Assembly (NCBI GenBank): GCA_030562195.1
Contig: CM060201.1
Location: forward strand, 23,356,067-23,420,066
Length of the DNA: 64,000 nucleotides
Source of the DNA: Nipponacmea schrenckii
Lineage: Eukaryota; Mollusca; Gastropoda; Lottiidae
Direction of reading: 5' to 3'
A program made the position numbers and the translations under genes. This document shows, in pieces, positions 13,201-22,676 of this stretch. The stretch's first letter is position 1; every line of letters begins with the position of its first letter. The notes under the pieces are model-generated. The model saw only the letters and a list, made by a program, of their open reading frames with translations, made no database searches and was not told where the DNA came from.

Positions 13201-13374
13201 TAAATAACATTGATTCACATAAATTTTTTAAGAAACACCAATCCAGAGTCTAATCCGAAAATAGGAAAAGAATAATATATTTTAGGAGGTCTGAAATTGG
13301 AATTAATTCAACCTGTCATTCTTTTATTTTCAGATTCCTTAGAAACACAAAGCAATAATCCTTGGGGTCAATAA
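1..13374 (+). CDS. KIF27: KIF27/KIF7-family kinesin, 3' part (28 exons, 5' end outside window)
   Basis: Microtubule motor-family protein. Vertebrate KIF27 acts in motile cilia, and its relatives KIF7 and Cos2 act in Hedgehog signalling. Exons joined by GT-AG sites with compatible phases: 1-72, 598-699, 1208-1288, 1773-1897, 2453-2588, 2707-2790, 3115-3201, 3666-3785, 4090-4203, 4463-4647, 5065-5162, 5518-5582, 5632-5708, 6078-6174, 6424-6527, 6830-6937, 7405-7504, 8066-8208, 8559-8655, 9767-9871, 10241-10455, 10877-10991, 11407-11544, 11701-11889, 12245-12348, 12479-12542, 12799-12971, 13334-13374. This gives about 1045 residues: the motor-domain end ([14 protein letters not shown], then DSLGG), the neck, then long Gln/Glu/Lys-rich coiled coils. 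Landmarks such as [24 protein letters not shown] and [12 protein letters not shown] follow human KIF27 in order, as remembered. The exon at 11701 needs one base removed to stay in frame. The 5582 donor (intron of only 49 bases) is the least certain junction. KIF27 and KIF7 are separate genes only in vertebrates, so the symbol means the co-orthologue. Confidence 0.93.
244..276 (+). repeat. Copy of a KIF27 exon end and donor site inside the preceding intron
   Basis: The 19 bases GCTAACAGGGTAAGTTTCG, the last codons of the 598-699 exon plus its donor, occur again at 248-266 in the upstream intron. Weaker similarity continues downstream. The rest of the exon is not copied. Confidence 0.7.
832..1141 (+). 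mobile_element. Foldback MITE, family M4 (CRE-bearing)
   Basis: This palindromic element of about 310 bases begins TTAAAGAAATTGTAAAGAGG and ends in the degenerate complement. The two arms mirror each other around the centre. Each arm contains the perfect palindrome TGACGTCA (965-972 and 1010-1017). It shares its arms with copies at 21539, 28411, 33606, 42836 and 51425. It has no coding capacity. Confidence 0.75.
1616..1712 (+). mobile_element. SINE-B tail fragment
   Basis: The conserved tail ACCAGCTGGTAGAAAGGATCC, TTGTGAACCT, AAGTTGTTATCCTTGTAAAA, ATATAGTTG is shared with the fuller SINE-B copies at 43978 and 62092. It lies in a KIF27 intron. Confidence 0.65.
2095..2400 (+). repeat. Tandem SINE-B tail units in a KIF27 intron
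   Basis: There are about three head-to-tail copies of a unit of roughly 85 bases: a CAATGCCAAGAGATTTGG-like start, an AGCTGGTAGAAAGGATCC core and a TTATCCTTGTAAAATA end. The same multiplication of the tail is seen at 62300-62610 and, on the other strand, at 54701-55395. Confidence 0.7.
3475..4060. repeat. Intronic SINE fragments in KIF27
   Basis: Bases 3479-3530 are a minus-strand SINE-A tail (TTTTACATCCTACTCTTCTG, then CACCTTATGG). Bases 3880-4035 are GC-richer and contain a fragment with CCCGGGCTGTTGATTTGACC that recurs in diverged form near 36005, 26405 and (reversed) 40610. The KIF27 exon at 3666-3785 lies between the two fragments and is not part of them. Confidence 0.5.
6575..6790 (+). 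mobile_element. SINE-A, tRNA-derived, near full length
   Basis: The head TTGGCTCAGTGAGTTAGACG resembles a pol III A box, and GGTCCAGGGTTTAATC resembles a B box. These are followed by a tRNA-unrelated body and the conserved tail GCAGAAGAGTAGGATGTAAT, ACTCCATTCC, ATTCATTTC. Other copies are at 11018, 43440, 45775 and 59944. Confidence 0.75.
6987..7290 (+). mobile_element. Fragment resembling a pogo/Tigger-type DNA element
   Basis: ACAGTGGTCCTCACTTATAA followed by CGAAC is the kind of terminus seen in pogo/Tigger elements. No matching opposite terminus was found, so the right edge is a guess. The stretch holds a perfect TGACGTCA at 7250-7257. The short open frames here have no protein character. 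Confidence 0.35.
7620..7800 (+). repeat. SINE-B tail units in a KIF27 intron
   Basis: Two degraded units contain GGACCAGCTGGTACCAAG, CTTGTTATCCTTGTCAAATA and GTTTGGCCAAGGACAAGCTG. Confidence 0.6.
8698..9750 (+). repeat. 23-bp minisatellite (about 45 copies) next to a KIF27 3' splice site
   Basis: The unit is about TTTAGCCAAGTTTTAATCTC + GAT, with sub-variants such as CACGTTTTAATC and CCTAGTTTTAATC. The array fills nearly the whole intron before the exon at 9767 and runs to within about 20 bases of its acceptor. Near 9686-9703 it holds a second copy of the acceptor sequence GATATTTTCAGGAAT. Confidence 0.95.
10062..10118 (+). mobile_element. SINE-A tail fragment
   Basis: CAGAAGAGTAGGACGTAAAA, CTCAATTCATTTCATTT is the conserved 3' end of SINE-A. 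The head is missing. Confidence 0.6.
11018..11305 (+). mobile_element. SINE-A copy in a KIF27 intron
   Basis: GGGTTCAATCCTGGCAA matches a pol III B box. The body (GCTAATGTTGCTGTCCTG, AAAATTTCCCTCATTGCACA) and tail (GCAGAAGAGTAGGATGTGAA) match the other SINE-A copies. Confidence 0.75.
11701..11889 (+). CDS. KIF27: KIF27 coiled-coil exon with a 1-base frameshift
   Basis: The acceptor at 11699-11700 and the donor at 11890 are good. The preceding exon ends in phase 0, so translation starts VKVDEQK and then hits a stop a few codons on. One base to the side, the frame reads [11 protein letters not shown] followed by a coiled coil, which matches the family. The switch falls in an A5 run at 11717-11721. 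With A4 the exon reads [10 protein letters not shown] and is 188 bases long, which restores the phase needed by the next exon at 12245. This is a sequencing or assembly indel, or a real frameshift allele. Confidence 0.85.
12799..13374 (+). CDS. KIF27: KIF27 C-terminal exons and stop codon
   Basis: Exon 12799-12971 encodes a Ser/Arg-rich tail containing [19 protein letters not shown]. Exon 13334-13374 encodes [13 protein letters not shown] and the TAA stop. Both have consensus acceptors and compatible phases. The last exon has only 13 codons. No AATAAA immediately follows the stop, so the 3' UTR length is unclear. Confidence 0.85.
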
Positions 13375-13479
13375 AACATTGACCTCTCATAAAATGCATA
13401 ACTAATCGGTTAAGAAAATTCTCTTACATGGCACATGGGTCATTTATTGTTATTAACTGTGATTTTTGAAAGGAGTCCT

Positions 13480-13712
13480 TTATATATAATATAGTATACT
13501 ACCTGCTATATCTTCACAAACTATTAAACTAAGTTATTGTTGAAAAAAGTTGCTAAGCTTGTTTCAGGACTTCTTAGTGTAATAGATTATTACTTATGAG
13601 CGATACTGTCATAAAGTTTTGACACCAGGTAAGTACACTGATGAACTAAGACTCATTTTGGCAAAGCTTAAAAAATTTCTTGGTCAAGCTAAGAGGAAGT
13701 ATACCTTTAAAA
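13480..13712 (+). mobile_element. Degraded right half of an M1 foldback MITE
   Basis: Recognisable M1 segments are CACAAACTATTAAACTAAG, GACACCAGGTAAGTACACTG and the terminal AAGAGGAAGTATACCTTTAA. The left terminus is lost. Confidence 0.6.
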
Positions 13713-13883
13713 TATTTAAAAAATGGATAACCCATTTTGAAAAGCTCTTCGCATATCATAACATTCTTATTTATTTTAAGAATAATTTGTAATTGAAACA
13801 ATACTTGCCTGTGTTACCTCTGTTCATTATAAGCTACATAAATACAGTGTGAACTCACTTTTAATAATGAGCAGTCCATTTTA

Positions 13884-14234
13884 TTTAAAGGGATAATAGG
13901 TCTTAGCATGAAAATAAAATTCTAGTTCTCAAGAAAGGTCAATATGAGTATATATTCATCAGTGAACTTACCTGGTGTCATAAAGAAACAGAATCTCTTA
14001 AAATCTTGAAAACTCACAAAACTAAGCCATTTTTGAAAAACGCTGAATCAAATAATTAAGCGTTTTTCAATAATCAAATGCATCTTTATGAATAAATACT
14101 TAGTTTTATGGATACATGTATTTATTTATATTATCTATGGCAGCAGGTATATTTACTGATGAATAGAGCTCTTATTGGCCAAATTTAATATTTTCAAATT
14201 TAATGTTCATTCTAAGACCTATTATCCCTTTAAA
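13884..14234 (+). mobile_element. Complete M1 foldback MITE
   Basis: The element of 351 bases has perfect 22-base terminal inverted repeats (13884-13905 and 14213-14234) starting TTTAAAGGGATAATAGG. The ends contain TTAA, which may be the duplicated target site. Internal arms are partly complementary. There is no open frame. Confidence 0.88.
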
Positions 14235-14609
14235 GGTGGTTTAAGTAGTTATCAACAAAAGTTAAGTTTAGTCTGCATAGCTTCTTTTATATGTTGAATT
14301 ACACACGAAGTTAAACAAAAATCCCTCTGAGCAGAAATAACTTTGACTATAGATATATTTGGTATTTATTATTAGTTTGTTGTATATTATTATATAGAAG
14401 TATCTAGAAGTGCTGGACATTTAATTTTATATGTTGCTATGTTATCATATAACTCACTGCCTGAATCAGTCCATTGCTGCAATTCAAAATATCCTCCGTT
14501 CTACTCATTATGAGTCATGTAACCGTGGATACAATGGGTGAGGTCAAATCCGTGTTAGTGTTATTACCATCACATAACACAAAATTTGAACTCATTCTTC
14601 ATGTTAATA

Positions 14610-14702
14610 TACAGTGTACTCTGAGTAATCTGACACACTTGCTATTCTGACATTATTTTTTGGTCCCCATATTTGTCAGATTACTCAGAGTACACTGTAT
14701 TA
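14610..14702 (+). repeat. Perfect long hairpin
   Basis: ACAGTGTACTCTGAGTAATC at the left is exactly complementary to the right end (GATTACTCAGAGTACACTGT). The arms are about 24-26 bases and the loop about 40. TA flanks suggest a Tc1/mariner- or pogo-type miniature element. Confidence 0.8.
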
Positions 14703-14954
14703 TAACACCAAATTATCCGCGAAACACTAAAACGAATTTGATCTTGCCCATTGGATCCATTATGTTAGTAAGGATGTTGAATTTGCTTAGAATCTTAACA
14801 AGATTGTGACAATGGTATTAGACCATTGAAAAGAATCTTTGAAAATGTAACAAATATCTGTTAGGCCCCAAAAGGCTTATGTTTTTATTTCGACAAAGTG
14901 TTCATTTGCTGTGGTAGCATCACATTGTCATTGTTTTACAAACTTTGTACTTAA

Positions 14955-15178
14955 ACTTTGACTGCAATAGTCACCTGTTTGTATCAAGGAAGTTTGTAAA
15001 TGAAGTGATTTGATTGGATTGTATGCTAGTCAATACAGCCAATCAGAGGCTCCGACAGAAAGCCTGTGAATGCAAAGTCATAATGGTTACAGCCTTTCTG
15101 TCGAGAACTCTAATTGGCTGTATTGAATCTACTTAAATCGTTTGCAGTGAAACTATAATAGTGACTATTGCAGTAAAG
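14955..15178 (+). repeat. Imperfect foldback element
   Basis: TGACTGCAATAGTCA at the left is mirrored by TGACTATTGCAGTA at the right. Internal AGAAAGCCTGT pairs with ACAGCCTTTCT, and TACAGCCAATCAGAGG pairs with CTAATTGGCTGTA. A fragment recurs at 19005-19070. Confidence 0.65.
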
Positions 15179-15794
15179 GTATAAAGAATGAAGTTTGTAA
15201 TACATCGTGAAGATGCTGCTATTTGTGTTGGTAGATTACTGGAATGTAGTTCTGTACATTTTGTACTTTTGTAGATTTAACTGAACTAGCTCAGTATATT
15301 GTAGGAAAGTCCCATATATTTCTCAAGAAAATCCATCCATTTTTGTGTCCATCTTTATTTGATATGAACATCATATTGCAGTGTCAATTCAGCAAACACA
15401 AGTTTTCTATTATTCCAATGTTTTAATAGGATGAGGGTCATTCAAGACGTTTTAAGCTATTGAAAAATTTATTATTAAGACAACTTGCATCTCTTTGGAC
15501 GAGCCTTAGAACATTTTGAACAACCCTCCCTGTTTTACTTAGTGATTTTTGTTGAATCGCTGACTGTGAGGAATTTTGAAAGAACCTATCCATCCATTTA
15601 ATCATATAACTCCATGTTTTTCTATAATTTGATTGATTTGCTTTGTTAAGTATATTTTTGTGTTCATTAATATTAATGGTATGTTTTTATTTTTCCGTCC
15701 ATGTTTTTTTTTGTGATAGTTTTATTTAATACATTCCAATTACATATTTCTTGTTTTTAAAATTTCAACTTCTATTACTGATGGTGGTATATGG

Positions 15795-16195
15795 ATTTGA
15801 AATGAAATCAAATTTCACATTATTGTCATCTGCACCAGTCTGCTTAGCAATACAGGAAATTTTGCAAAGACAGATTAGCATTAGCCTACCCTTATTTCAA
15901 TTTCCAACTGTCTAGGATTTGTAATTGGGTTAAACATTATTCTCATCTGTAATGATCATACTAATGAAGTCTACTTGGCAATGCAGTGGGCAATGGGAGA
16001 AATTTTGCAAGGACAGATTAGTATACCATTATTTCCAATTGTCTAGGATTTGTAATTGGGTTAAACATTATTCTCATTTGCATCTGATCATACTAATGGG
16101 GTCTGCTTAGTGATGCAGTGTGCAATACAGGAAATTTTGCAAAGACAGCAGCATTAGCCTACCCTATTTTCAATCTCCAACTGCAGAGGAGTTTA
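15795..16195 (-). mobile_element. Reversed SINE-A body repeated about three times
   Basis: Units of about 145 bases contain GGAAATTTTGCAAAGACAG, GCATTAGCCTACCC and CAATTTCCAACTGTCTAGG. They are the complement of the SINE-A body and are arranged in tandem. Confidence 0.6.
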
Positions 16196-16586
16196 ATTTT
16201 GCTTAGCCTGTAACACATGGAGTCTCTTGTTGTTCCCTCCAATGTTAGGAGCCCAAACAATTATTCCAGGCTATCCCATTATTTACAACACTGATAGGGT
16301 GGAAATCGGGTTGAAAAAACTGAGGTGGGTCAGTATAAAACTTCTTGATTTAACAATTAAAATAAAATCATTTTCCAAAAATAAATTATATATTTATATA
16401 TTGTGCCCATTGTAAAAATCTTACAATAGTCATTTTTCATTTTATCTATTGGCTCGTAAGGGATGTTAATAGTTTTTGTAAAATGATTGAAAAGGTGAAA
16501 TTTAGACATCACCGTGGTCATTCAAGGAACTCTCTGAACCCTAAATTCTTTTTCAGAGAGTTGATCAATGATGCATGTTTGGTAAT

Positions 16587-16592
16587 TTTATT
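16587..16592 (-). promoter_or_regulatory. Poly(A) signal of the unknown minus-strand gene
   Basis: AATAAA on the minus strand begins 8 bases after the TGA stop, which implies a very short 3' UTR if it is used. Confidence 0.5.
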
Positions 16593-16600
16593 CTGAAGAA

Positions 16601-17326
16601 TCAGTCTGCCGTGTCAACAGGTGCATCAACAGTAATCATGGGAACGAGTCCAATACGAGATATACTCCTAGAAATACTGGTATAATCTTTCTCAAAACTG
16701 GGACTTAATTCTACGTATCCCTCACTAGGATTATCCAGATTAGCTAATCCTTTCTCTAAACTCACAAATCGTGGATCTTTCACTGATTTTTTATATTTGA
16801 TTTCCGTGGTTTGTAAGTTGTTTTCACTTACTCCAAAGGTATTAAACATTTGTGTAATCCCATTCACTGTTTCTATGTTACCTAAACTTTTCCGCGACAC
16901 AATTTTCGGAAGTTTGAAATCTGCTTCTCTTTCAGCAGATCTAGTTTGTTCTGGAAATTCGGGCCATGTTATTTCGTTTTGATTCAATTTGTCCATGTCA
17001 GTTTTGTACATTCTTTTCATTTTTTTCATCCTCTGCATGGCAAACGCTCTTCGATGTAAATCCATCAATCTTATTGTTCGATGTTTTTCTATCCGGATAT
17101 TTGCTAATTTCACATCCAGCATTTGTTGCTGTGTCAAATTGTCATACAACAAAACTCGCGTCACCTTGGATTTGGGTAATATTTGAACCTTCTTTTTACC
17201 ATAATTAGGTTTAATCCGAGGTTGATGTTGTAAGTAAGTCATATTAAAAGGTTTAAACCCAAGTCGTAATTTTGGAAGTGTGGCTTCTTTTTCTTCTTTA
17301 CCATGCTTTTCTCTCTGGTCAGACAT
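16601..17326 (-). CDS. Unknown 241-residue basic protein (single coding exon)
   Basis: I do not recognise the family. The frame is open from ATG (17326-17324) to TGA (16603-16601). The first two thirds is rich in Lys, Arg and Met (TLPKLRLGFKPFNMTYLQ, LTQQQMLDVKLANIRIEKHR, RRAFAMQRMKKMKRMYK) and probably helical. The last third is more acidic, with Pro and Ser. There is no signal peptide, membrane segment or zinc motif. CTAATATTTCAG lies directly before the AATG, so this is probably the second exon, with a noncoding first exon upstream. An AATAAA lies 8 bases after the stop. It is convergent with KIF27. A cilium-related role is only a guess from that neighbour and from the short basic helical style. 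Confidence 0.8.
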   Translation of the reverse strand: MSDQREKHGKEEKEATLPKLRLGFKPFNMTYLQHQPRIKPNYGKKKVQILPKSKVTRVLLYDNLTQQQMLDVKLANIRIEKHRTIRLMDLHRRAFAMQRMKKMKRMYKTDMDKLNQNEITWPEFPEQTRSAEREADFKLPKIVSRKSLGNIETVNGITQMFNTFGVSENNLQTTEIKYKKSVKDPRFVSLEKGLANLDNPSEGYVELSPSFEKDYTSISRSISRIGLVPMITVDAPVDTAD

Positions 17327-18484
17327 TCTGAAATATTAGGAGACTGCCATTTCAATTCTAACCAAACATTTCAAATAGATACTTTTGTTACAAATTTTTG
17401 ATTGATGAGATTTAATTGACTTGCTGTTAAAATAGTGCTCAATACATCAATTATAGATCTAGATATAAATATCAAAACAAAGTTTTATGCTATGCAGTCT
17501 TCAGACTTCTGATATCAATTAGAAACTTTTTTGAAACATACCAATGAAAATCTAGAATTATTTGAAATTTAGCTTAAATCATTCTAGTATTTCTTTTATA
17601 AAAAAATAAAAAAAACTTTCTAACATTGTGAAAATTGAAAACAAAATTCTAATAACGGTATTTGAAAGTATGCCACCAAAAAAGTTATAATGTTTGCTTA
17701 CATTATCATGTCTTACACTCAGATTAAAAACCTAATCAGAATGACTAATGGGGTAATTAGGCTGAATTGTGGCTAGAAACTATGAATGATATTAGAGGAA
17801 ATTATAAAATTATGCTGGAACAAAAATCTATAGAATATGAATTCAGAGAAAAATTCAATATCCGATTTTCTTGCATAATGTGTTATAAAATTCATTTAAT
17901 GAAATATATTTTTCTTTTAAATGGATTGTAAGCCATATTTATCATAATATCAGTGCATCAAGGGTAGTAACTCCGTTATTCCTCATCAAATTGTACCCTG
18001 ATTCAAACTTATTTAAGATATTGTGGAAATAAGCCTACAACTAACTAAATAAATTTAATGAAAATCAAATAAAAACTGTGGCCTCTATGGTGTTCACAAG
18101 CTAAATGTACATTTAACGACAGACATCAGAAATAGGAATAAAAATATTTTTCATCTAAATTTTCATTTAGAATTAAGTAGACAAATATATGCCTTCAAAT
18201 CATGTACTATAACTAAGTATGCCTAAATATATAGGCTAATATAAAAAATAATTGATTTGAATGAATTAAAATGAATAAAGACCATTTAATGTTGAAGAAG
18301 TTTATGACAGTACATTACCTTGTACCACTACAATATCTCTATTGTCAATATATCTTTAATATTTCATGTCAATCAAAACCCAGCTTAAACTTTTCTGTTT
18401 TCAATCGTAGGCTAGTTCAAACTTTTCTGTTTTCAATCATAGGCTAGTTCAAACTTTTCTGTTTTCAATCTTAGGCTTGCTTTG

Positions 18485-18882
18485 TTAAAGGAATACTACC
18501 TTTTAAAATGGACATAAAATTCTCAAGTCTCCAACCTGATCCATAAGAGTAAATATTCATCCTAGCAGTTTCCAATACTTAGTTTAATAGTTAATTACTA
18601 AGTTTAATAGTTAATTACTTACTTTAATAGTTAAATACTTAGTTTAATAGTTAATTACTAAGTTTAATAGTTAATTACTTAGTTTAATAGTTAATTACTT
18701 AGTTTAATAGTTAATTACTTAGTTTTGTGGATTATTACATAGTTTTTTAGATTTATAAGATTTATGAGGGATTCTGTCATATAGTTTTGACACTAGATAA
18801 ATCCACTGATGACCAAAGACTCATATTGGCCAAATTCAAAATTAAATTTTTTTGGTAATCTAAGAGGTAGTGTACCTTTAAG
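18485..18882 (+). mobile_element. M1-type foldback MITE with internal tandem expansion
   Basis: It begins TTAAAGGAATACTACC and ends GGTAGTGTACCTTTAA. The middle matches other M1 copies (TTTTGACACTAGATAAATCC, ACTCATATTGGCCAAATTC). Confidence 0.75.
18578..18735 (+). repeat. 20-bp tandem array inside the M1 element
   Basis: About eight copies of ACTTAGTTTAATAGTTAATT. The unit resembles the TACTTAGTTTAATGG segment at the centre of other M1 copies, so the array grew from the transposon. Confidence 0.85.
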
Positions 18883-20050
18883 GGATTATATTTCATGTTA
18901 TTTGAACCTAATACTGGAAGGGTGTGATAATAGATTGCGAATTTAAAAATAAAAAGTCATGTACATATTCACTATGTCAAGCTATTATGATTTGTGTCTA
19001 ACACCTTGACTGCAATAGTCAGATTCAGCAAATTTGATTGGATTATACAGCCAATCGTAGCTCATGTGATAAAAATGTTTAAGTTTACAAGAGATAAGAG
19101 AAGTTCATAATAGCTGGTAGGCCTACATATATTTAAAAAAAAAATTTAAATTGGTCAATCTAAACACAAAAGCAGTTTCTTTACAGACTCACAAAATATA
19201 TTTAAAAAAATTTTTAAAAAAAAATTATTTAGAATTTTGAATTTATCTTCTGATTGTTTATTAGTTGATGATTGGACAATTTCAATAATGTGGGTATTAT
19301 ATCAAAAGAGTCATCTGAAATTTTAACATTTTTAAGAAACTCAAAATTGCTCTACACTTGAAATTAAGCTGGAGCTGGTGCAATGATTTTAAAACTTTCC
19401 ACAGTAAGATATCTTAATTTTATCAATAGGCCTTACATTATGAAGATTCCATTGAAAAAAAATAAAAAACTTCAAACCTACCTGTAGGGAAAGAACTTTA
19501 TAAATACATTATGAAAATTGTTAAAATAAACACTCAGATATATGGATATACTACTTCTTAGTTTATTACATACTACATTTTGAAACACATACAGGTAACG
19601 TTATCAAGTTAAAAATTATGAAGAATCCATTGAAAAAAATACAAAAATTGAACCTACCTGTAGGTTAAAAACTGTTTAAGGAATAACCAAGTTGTTTGAA
19701 GTGGTGAAATTTCTAGACCATTAAACTCAATAATAGTCTTACTAGAGATTGATCAGACCACTAGAATTTCAATAGTCCACTATAACTATATGAAGTATGA
19801 GCTAATCAAATACCTTTATTTCAGACTTATTCTCCTTGACTCTCTATTCTTCACAACTTTAATATATCATTAAAATACTTGATATACTCTATACACTTCA
19901 TATTCAAATATTCTTTACATACCCTGTTATTCAGTTCTTTATTATATATATGCTTTATATTACATATTTTATTGTTTAGTATTGATTTAATCAATACTAT
20001 GAGGATTAAAGGAAATTTTCTTTTTTATAAAGATCTCATTTGTTAGTGGC

Positions 20051-20575
20051 TTAAAGGGTAACACCCAGTCTTTTGTTGACATTTCGATCAATGCTGGTTC
20101 TGTTTCTAGTCTTCAATAATAATAATAAACCCTTTATTTTACATGGGTCAGAATTAGTTCCAATACACAAGGACATGGTCCTGTCTAACATTCAGCTCAT
20201 TGAGACAAACATAGACTCTTTATTTTACATGGGGCAGAATTAAGTCCAATACACAAGGACATGATTCTGTCTAACATTCAGGAAAAAAAAATGTGTACAA
20301 GATGGACAGATCTATTTTCCTGTGTTCAAGTAGCCTACAGACCTCATTCAATTTTTCAGTGGCTGTGATACACATAAAAAATTTATAAAACATCCCTTTA
20401 ATGCAGAACATCTTGAACGTCTATCTAAATCTTATTTTTTAACCATTGAAATGAAATCAAATGAATGGAGTTTTACGTCCTATTTTCTGCACCTTATGGG
20501 CTAATGAAGACTATTTTAACATTTGGAATGTTTAAGACAATCTCAGTGAAAAATTACACAGGGTGTTACCTTTAA
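20051..20575 (+). mobile_element. M2 foldback element with nested repeats
   Basis: The left end TTAAAGGGTAACACCC is complementary, with one indel, to the right end GGGTGTTACCTTTAA. Inside lie two copies of a repeat (ATTTTACATGGGGCAGAATT, then CCAATACACAAGGACATGGT) and a reversed SINE-A tail at 20450-20512. Confidence 0.7.
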
Positions 20576-20783
20576 AGCTAATAGAAATAGCAGTCCATTT
20601 GTATTGATCATTTTTGAATATTTAATTTTCAATTGTGTCTGACAAGTTGAGCAGAAGTCTATACAGCATTATAGAAAATAATCATAAGAGTTTTTCCCCT
20701 TTTCACATATTTGATTGATAGAGATCTATATTGAAGTAGTTAACGACTCAGCAAAGCATACTAATTCTGAAAGTTTTTATTAT

Positions 20784-21068
20784 TTTTTTTATGAGAATTG
20801 GAATATCAGCTTCCAATAGTACTGTTAGTCTTAGAATATCTTTGCATTGCTAAAATATAATTTTTTATAAGTTTACATTGAAAAGAAACACAGGCATGTC
20901 TCTCCTAGAAATTCCAATGAAAAAATTCTCAAATTTTAGCTGAAAATACTCCTGTTAAAACAAATTTTGAAGATATAATGTGAGCTCATGTTTATATTTT
21001 TATCAACTCAAAGACATTCTTAGACTAACACTACTCTATTTAGGCTGATATTCCAATTCTCATAAAAG
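20784..21068 (+). repeat. Foldback element, 24-base perfect arms
   Basis: TATGAGAATTGGAATATCAG at the left is exactly complementary to CTGATATTCCAATTCTCATA at the right. The interior is partly complementary and noncoding. Confidence 0.75.
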
Positions 21069-21538
21069 GCTATGACTTTCTGGTGATGTAACCGTACTGT
21101 AAAATGCTCTTATCAACAAAGTTGCTCGTGGGAGTATATTATCATACCTGGCAAGCTATGTTCTTGTAATGGGGAATCCAACTTGAAAGGATTACCTTAT
21201 GCCAACACCCATGATGTGATAGATTGTCCTTGTAACTAGGTTATAATTAACACTTAGGCCAGACTCAATTTAGTTCTTGGTTTAGGGATACTCTTTATTC
21301 AATTTTTGACAGAAATCAGAAAAAAAACCTAAAATGAACTCCTCTAGAAAAAATTTCATTCCCAAAAAAAAAAAGAAAAATCATCAGGGACTCTCATTAA
21401 TAATAAAAATATATGATTTGTGGTAGAAATCAAAACTGATAAAATTGTAGAATCCAGGCCTCATATTCTAGAAACCATCTTTGCTTTAAGTTGTCCTAGA
21501 GTCTTAACTTCTATCACTGTTTCTAAGACATCCCAGAG

Positions 21539-21799
21539 TTAAAGAGATTGTATAGAGGATTGCTAAATTTTGTATGTGTATCAGAGACACTATTCCAATT
21601 TTCATCCAGATGTTTGTGGTTTCTGCCATTCCACTAGAACTAATCGTTTTATGTCATCACTATTGCAAAGAGCCTTATGTGATATTAGCAGATTCTGTGA
21701 TATTAGCAGATTATGTGATATTAGCAGATTCTGTGACTAATGCTATTATTGTCCCCAATACACATCAAATTTGAAAAAAAACTCTTAAAATCTCTTTAA
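21539..21799 (+). mobile_element. M4 foldback MITE
   Basis: It begins TTAAAGAGATTGTATAGAGG and ends AAAATCTCTTTAA, with M4 arms inside (TTTCATCCAGATGTTTGTGG, TTCCACTAGAACTAA). Confidence 0.7.
21674..21738 (+). repeat. Short 18-bp tandem repeat
   Basis: GTGATATTAGCAGATTCT is repeated three to four times at the centre of the M4 element. Confidence 0.8.
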
Positions 21800-22560
21800 G
21801 ATCGTTTTGAGAATACATACAGATCAATCCTTAAAAATCTAGGCTGCATATACTTGAAACAATCTTAGGGTTTAAACTTCCTTCACTGTTTCTACGAAAC
21901 CATAGCACAAAAATTCTTAAAAATCCATGCTACGTTCTCTTGAAACAATCTAAGGGCCTTAACTTCCTCCTAGTACAAAGCATAGTCAAGACTTAGTCAG
22001 CAGTGAAACAAGAAATTAAATTAGTTTGGCCTTGGTGTAAATATTGATTTAGTTAATAAACATATTTATGTAAATAAAGTTACGTGTTCTCCATAATGAA
22101 ATTTCTTCTAATGATAACATGTTAATAATAGATGACTTAAGTATTTGAATGTGGTTGTTCTCATCATATAGAGAACATTTAAACATTGTTTAAAACCCAC
22201 TATTTACATTTGTACATACATTTATTACACTCTTGTTAAAAAACGTCCTTCATTTCTTTAACAGTTTTGCTACATTTAAATAATTTTATCTTTATAACAT
22301 TCAGATCCGGAGGAAAGGAAAACACACTGTTAAGGGGATTTCCCCTTTCAGCATTTAGTTAAGGGTGTTATAAGAGATGCTCTCCGATAGAAGCACTGGC
22401 CTAGGTCACAAGTACAGACTATGCTATGAGTTTAAGTATGTATCAATTGATAAGAAATGTCAGCTGTTTTCAGCCATAGCTCTCAAAGTGTTCAGTTTGA
22501 GTTTACCAACACTCTCACTTCCAGCATCTCTAAATCGAGAGGAGAATAAGGTCTATATGA

Positions 22561-22676
22561 CTATGATGAAATCTTCTCTAAAACAAGCAGTCGTATTAAA
22601 ATAGATACAACATGTACATTTAAACTGTTACCAAGACAACGGTAAAGTTGAATTCTGCTCAAATTCTCTGGAAAAC
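22561..22676 (-). CDS. TRDMT1: TRDMT1 terminal exon
   Basis: It encodes SFPENLSRIQLYRCLGNSLN followed by VHVV and a hydrophobic C-terminal helix, then TAG at 22563-22561. It contains motif X, which completes the SAM-binding fold. Confidence 0.93.

Larger units (their letters stand above)
13375..16586. other. Gap between KIF27 and the convergent unknown gene
   Basis: This holds the KIF27 3' UTR and the downstream tail of the minus-strand gene. I see no convincing coding exon. It contains foldback elements (13480-13712, 13884-14234, 14610-14702, 14955-15178) and a reversed, triplicated SINE-A body (15795-16195). Confidence 0.6.
17330..22560. other. Noncoding stretch between two minus-strand genes
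   Basis: It probably holds the promoter and a noncoding first exon of the 16601-17326 gene and the 3' UTR of TRDMT1. The rest is foldback elements and simple repeats. I found no coding exon. Confidence 0.55.
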
